Source: an uncultured Pantoea sp. (GTDB taxonomy: Bacteria; Pseudomonadota; Gammaproteobacteria; Enterobacterales; Enterobacteriaceae). From it: 64,000 nucleotides of DNA. Each line of letters starts with the position of its first letter. The first letter of the stretch is position 1. Both the position numbers and the translations under genes were made by a program. Location: assembly GCA_913778495.1 (NCBI GenBank), contig CAJYVD010000016.1, positions 62,001 to 126,000 on the forward strand, written 5' to 3'. The notes beneath the pieces were generated by a model that had not been told where the DNA came from, ran no database searches, and saw only the letters and a program-made list of their open reading frames with translations. Shown in pieces: positions 61,150 to 64,000 of this stretch.

Positions 61150-61190
61150 CGTCATCGGTTCGGTGATGCGGGCAGTCAGTGCCCGCACAA

Positions 61191-62714
61191 TCAGGCTTCT
61201 GCGAGAATCAGTTTCCAGCCGGTGACTTCATCCCAGTAGGTTTGCTCACGCTCCAGGTCGAGTTGCACCAGGTTATTCTGACTGAAATAGCCTGCCGGAA
61301 AAGTGAGCGTCCAGTGACCGTCATCGCAGGTGAGTTTTAACGCGTCCGGGCGAGTCGTGGCCTGGCGCTGGTTATTCAGCAAGGTCCCCAGACGAAGCAG
61401 GAAGATAAGGGGCAAAAACTGCTTCTTCTTAAACAGCGTCACGCGCGGCAGCTCATCTACCTTCACCGCTTTACGGTGAAATCTGACCAGTGCCGCCAGC
61501 AGCATTTGCTGATCCTGATTGAAGCCTGGCAGATTGGTGTTCTGCAGGATATAGGCTGAATGGCGCTGTAAACCACTGTGATTAATGGTCAGCCCCACCT
61601 CATGCAACATGGCTGCCCATTTCAGTAGCGCAGCCAGCTGCGGATTCGCCAGTTTGGGATTTTGATCGCGCCACTGCAGATAAAGCTGTTCCGTCGTCTC
61701 CAGGACGCGTCGGGCCTGATCGCTGTCGATGGCGTAGTGATTCGCCAGGCTCTGAGCCGTACGGCTGCGAATATCACGATGGCGGAAACGGCCTTCCATT
61801 TCGTACAGCACACCTTCACGAAGTGCGCCATCACTCAGCGTCAGTTCACGGATAGCCAGCGCGTCAAAGACGCCGCAGAGAATGGCCAGGCCCGGAACGA
61901 ACACGCTTTTACGCTCCTCAGACAGGCCCGGCAGGCTCAGCGCAGCAAAGGACTTGTGCTTAATGACTTCGTCATACAGTTTCGTCAGGCGCTCAGGGGT
62001 AATCAGCTTCTCTTTCTCACCCATCGCCAGCAGCACCTCACAGGCGGCTTTGATGGTGCCAGACGCGCCCAACGCATATTGCCAGCCGTGCAGACGGTAC
62101 TGCCAGGCCAGCGTTTCCAGCTTCTGCGTGGCGGCCAGGCGGGCGCGACGAAAGTTCTCAACGCTGATTTCACCGCCGGGAAAATAAAGCTGGGCAAAAC
62201 TCACGCAGCCCATGCGACGGCTTTCTACCAGCTGCGGCTCAAAATCTTCACCGATCACTAATTCCGTTGAACCGCCACCGATGTCGATGACCAGCTTACG
62301 GCCTTTTTCCGGCTGCGTATGTTCAACGCCCATAAAAATCAGGCGCGCTTCTTCGTGACCGGAAATCACCTCAATCGGGTAAGGAATCACGTCAGCCGCG
62401 CGCTGCAAAAAGGTTTCGGCATTCACCGCCTGCCGTAACGTATGTGTGCCCACAATCGTCACGTTGCTGGCGTTAAAGCCCTGCAGACGTTCAGCAAACA
62501 GCGCCAGGCAGTTCAGCCCACGTTCCATTGCCTCTTCGCTCAGGTAATTTTTGGCATCCAGCCCATCGGCCAGATGTACCCGTTGCTTAAGACGCCCCAG
62601 GACCTGCAAAGCGCCATCCACCACGCGGGCAATTACCATGTGGAAACTGTTGGAGCCAAGGTCAATTGCCGCAAACTCTTGTGGTTTCGGCGTACTTTTT
62701 TGGGATATAGGCAT
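61191..62714 (-). CDS. ppx: Exopolyphosphatase
   Basis: 507-residue enzyme of the ASKHA fold that removes terminal phosphates from polyphosphate and also acts on pppGpp. ATP-cone phosphate-binding motifs: [20 protein letters not shown] and [16 protein letters not shown]-terminal HD-like domain ([22 protein letters not shown]) follows. The ATG lies 5 bases after the ppk stop, the usual ppk-ppx operon. Confidence 0.96.
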   Translation of the reverse strand: MPISQKSTPKPQEFAAIDLGSNSFHMVIARVVDGALQVLGRLKQRVHLADGLDAKNYLSEEAMERGLNCLALFAERLQGFNASNVTIVGTHTLRQAVNAETFLQRAADVIPYPIEVISGHEEARLIFMGVEHTQPEKGRKLVIDIGGGSTELVIGEDFEPQLVESRRMGCVSFAQLYFPGGEISVENFRRARLAATQKLETLAWQYRLHGWQYALGASGTIKAACEVLLAMGEKEKLITPERLTKLYDEVIKHKSFAALSLPGLSEERKSVFVPGLAILCGVFDALAIRELTLSDGALREGVLYEMEGRFRHRDIRSRTAQSLANHYAIDSDQARRVLETTEQLYLQWRDQNPKLANPQLAALLKWAAMLHEVGLTINHSGLQRHSAYILQNTNLPGFNQDQQMLLAALVRFHRKAVKVDELPRVTLFKKKQFLPLIFLLRLGTLLNNQRQATTRPDALKLTCDDGHWTLTFPAGYFSQNNLVQLDLEREQTYWDEVTGWKLILAEA

Positions 62715-62719
62715 AGGCG

Positions 62720-64000
62720 TTATTCAGGTTGTTCCAGCTTCTTAATGTAATCGTAAATGGCCATCTGCGACCGTACTTTACGACGATTACCGCGCTGAAC
62801 GTATTGGTTAGTCAGCTCTTTATCCACAACACGTGCTTTAACGGTGTCGCTAAGCTGAATAGCAATAATGTCCAGGATGCGCTGCTTTATCTGTGGATCA
62901 AGGATCGCCACGGCCACTTCGATGCGATAATCAATGTTACGCGTCATCCAGTCCGCGGACGAGAGAAACACTTTCTTATCACCACCGTTTTCAAAAATGT
63001 ATACGCGGTCGTGTTCCAGGAAGCGGTCAACAATACTAATCACACGAATGTTTTCACTGATCCCGGGCAAGTCTGGAATCAATGAGCACATTCCGCGCAC
63101 CAGTAAATTAACATTTACGCCAACGCTGGATGCGGTATAAAGCCTGTCCACCAGCCCTTTGTCCACCAGGTTGTTAATTTTCAGCGTAATCCCACTCGGG
63201 CGTTTTTGCTGCGCGTTGGCGATTTCGTTATCGATCAAATCATACAACATGCGACGCGAGTTTTGCGGAGAAACCATTAAGTGGTCAAAGGTCACTGGGC
63301 GATAGGGATTTTCAATAAAGTTGAAGACCCGGCGCACTTCATTGGTGATACGCGCATCGGCGGTTAACAGGGAATAGTCCGTGTAAAGACGAGCCGTTTT
63401 TTCATTGAAGTTACCCGTACCGATGTGGGCGTAGCGCACGATCTCCTCGCCTTCCCGGCGGGAAATCAAAAACAGCTTGGCGTGAATCTTCAGCCCGGGC
63501 GCGGAGAAAATAACGTGTACACCGGCTTCGGTCAGGCGTTTTGCCCAGTAAATATTGGCTTCTTCGTCGAAACGGGCCTGCAGCTCGACTACAACGGTCA
63601 CTTTTTTCCCGTTATAAGCGGCATGAATCATCGCATCCATAATGCGCGAATGCTTGGCGACGCGGTAAATATTGATTTTGATCGCCAGCACGCTCGGGTC
63701 GAATGACGCCTGACGTAGCAGTTCAAGAACATGCTCGAAGGTGTGGTACGGATAGTAAAGCAGCACGTCGCGATTACGAATGGCATCGAAACCGTTACGG
63801 AAACCGTCAAAGCCAATATGGCGGATTTGCGGCATCGGCCGGTTAACCAGGTTGTTTTTCCCGACGTTAGGGAAGCCGATAAAATCTTTAAAGTTGTGGT
63901 AGCGCCCCCCCGCCAACACGGAGTCGTAATTTGAAATCGACAGCTTGTCGCACAGCAGCGCCACCATCGAATCCGGCATGTCGCGCTGATAAACAAAACG
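62720..64000 (-). CDS. ppk: Polyphosphate kinase (C-terminal 426 residues; 5' end outside window)
   Basis: Makes polyphosphate from ATP. The frame stays open to the window edge ([20 protein letters not shown]), so the gene is cut by the end of the window and lacks about the first 260 residues of the usual 690. Visible are [15 protein letters not shown], the catalytic histidine segment [16 protein letters not shown] (autophosphorylated His) and [23 protein letters not shown], then the C-terminal domain ending YIKKLEQPE. ppx follows at once. Confidence 0.97.
   Translation of the reverse strand, partial: RFVYQRDMPDSMVALLCDKLSISNYDSVLAGGRYHNFKDFIGFPNVGKNNLVNRPMPQIRHIGFDGFRNGFDAIRNRDVLLYYPYHTFEHVLELLRQASFDPSVLAIKINIYRVAKHSRIMDAMIHAAYNGKKVTVVVELQARFDEEANIYWAKRLTEAGVHVIFSAPGLKIHAKLFLISRREGEEIVRYAHIGTGNFNEKTARLYTDYSLLTADARITNEVRRVFNFIENPYRPVTFDHLMVSPQNSRRMLYDLIDNEIANAQQKRPSGITLKINNLVDKGLVDRLYTASSVGVNVNLLVRGMCSLIPDLPGISENIRVISIVDRFLEHDRVYIFENGGDKKVFLSSADWMTRNIDYRIEVAVAILDPQIKQRILDIIAIQLSDTVKARVVDKELTNQYVQRGNRRKVRSQMAIYDYIKKLEQPE

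Overview
The window is a chromosomal segment of a gammaproteobacterium of the order Enterobacterales. Gene order and protein sequences follow the Escherichia coli lepB-to-ppk interval almost gene for gene. A PQQ glucose/quinate-type dehydrogenase, a protealysin/emfourin pair, MgtE and PilW are added, which fits the Pantoea/Erwinia group; the genus is an inference. Both ends cut genes: lepB lacks its N-terminus at the left edge and ppk lacks its N-terminal part at the right edge. I see no rRNA, tRNA, CRISPR array, insertion sequence or phage gene.

Layout. 1-4.6 kb: lepB-rnc-era-recO-pdxJ-acpS (protein export, RNA processing, ribosome assembly, repair, cofactors). 4.6-8.7 kb: yfhL, yfhH, pgpC, tadA, mltF. 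8.8-17.3 kb: purL under a PurR box, then the envelope-stress module glmY-glrK-qseG-glrR-glnB, with three GlrR sites and overlapping sigma54/sigma70 promoters in front of the small RNA GlmY. 17.3-27.3 kb: hmp (NsrR palindrome), glyA (PurR box), hcaT, csiE, a ZevAB-like metal pair, an unknown membrane protein, suhB, trmJ. 27.3-32.4 kb: iscR-iscS-pepB-sseB-sseA. 32.6-42.6 kb: ndk, rlmN, pilW, rodZ, ispG, hisS, yfgM, bamB, der, yfgJ. 42.9-51.5 kb: PQQ dehydrogenase, protealysin with its inhibitor, xseA, guaBA. 51.6-58.7 kb: an accessory block (TraT, a secreted esterase, a TPR protein, a DUF3750 protein, a YodC-like protein, an unknown two-gene module). 58.7-64 kb: mgtE, yfgG, tehB, ppx, ppk.

The most striking points are two. 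First, the isc locus is reduced to iscR and iscS: iscU, iscA, hscB, hscA, fdx and iscX are missing, pepB follows iscS after 63 bases, and IscS has lost the C-terminal tail that contacts IscU. Yet the promoter keeps three contiguous 25-base IscR-like units, and IscR keeps its cluster ligands. Second, a translationally coupled pair at 57.9-58.7 kb (a small Cys/His-rich protein with a HicA-like sequence pattern plus a helix-turn-helix partner) lies behind an inverted repeat and looks like an undescribed toxin-antitoxin-like module.
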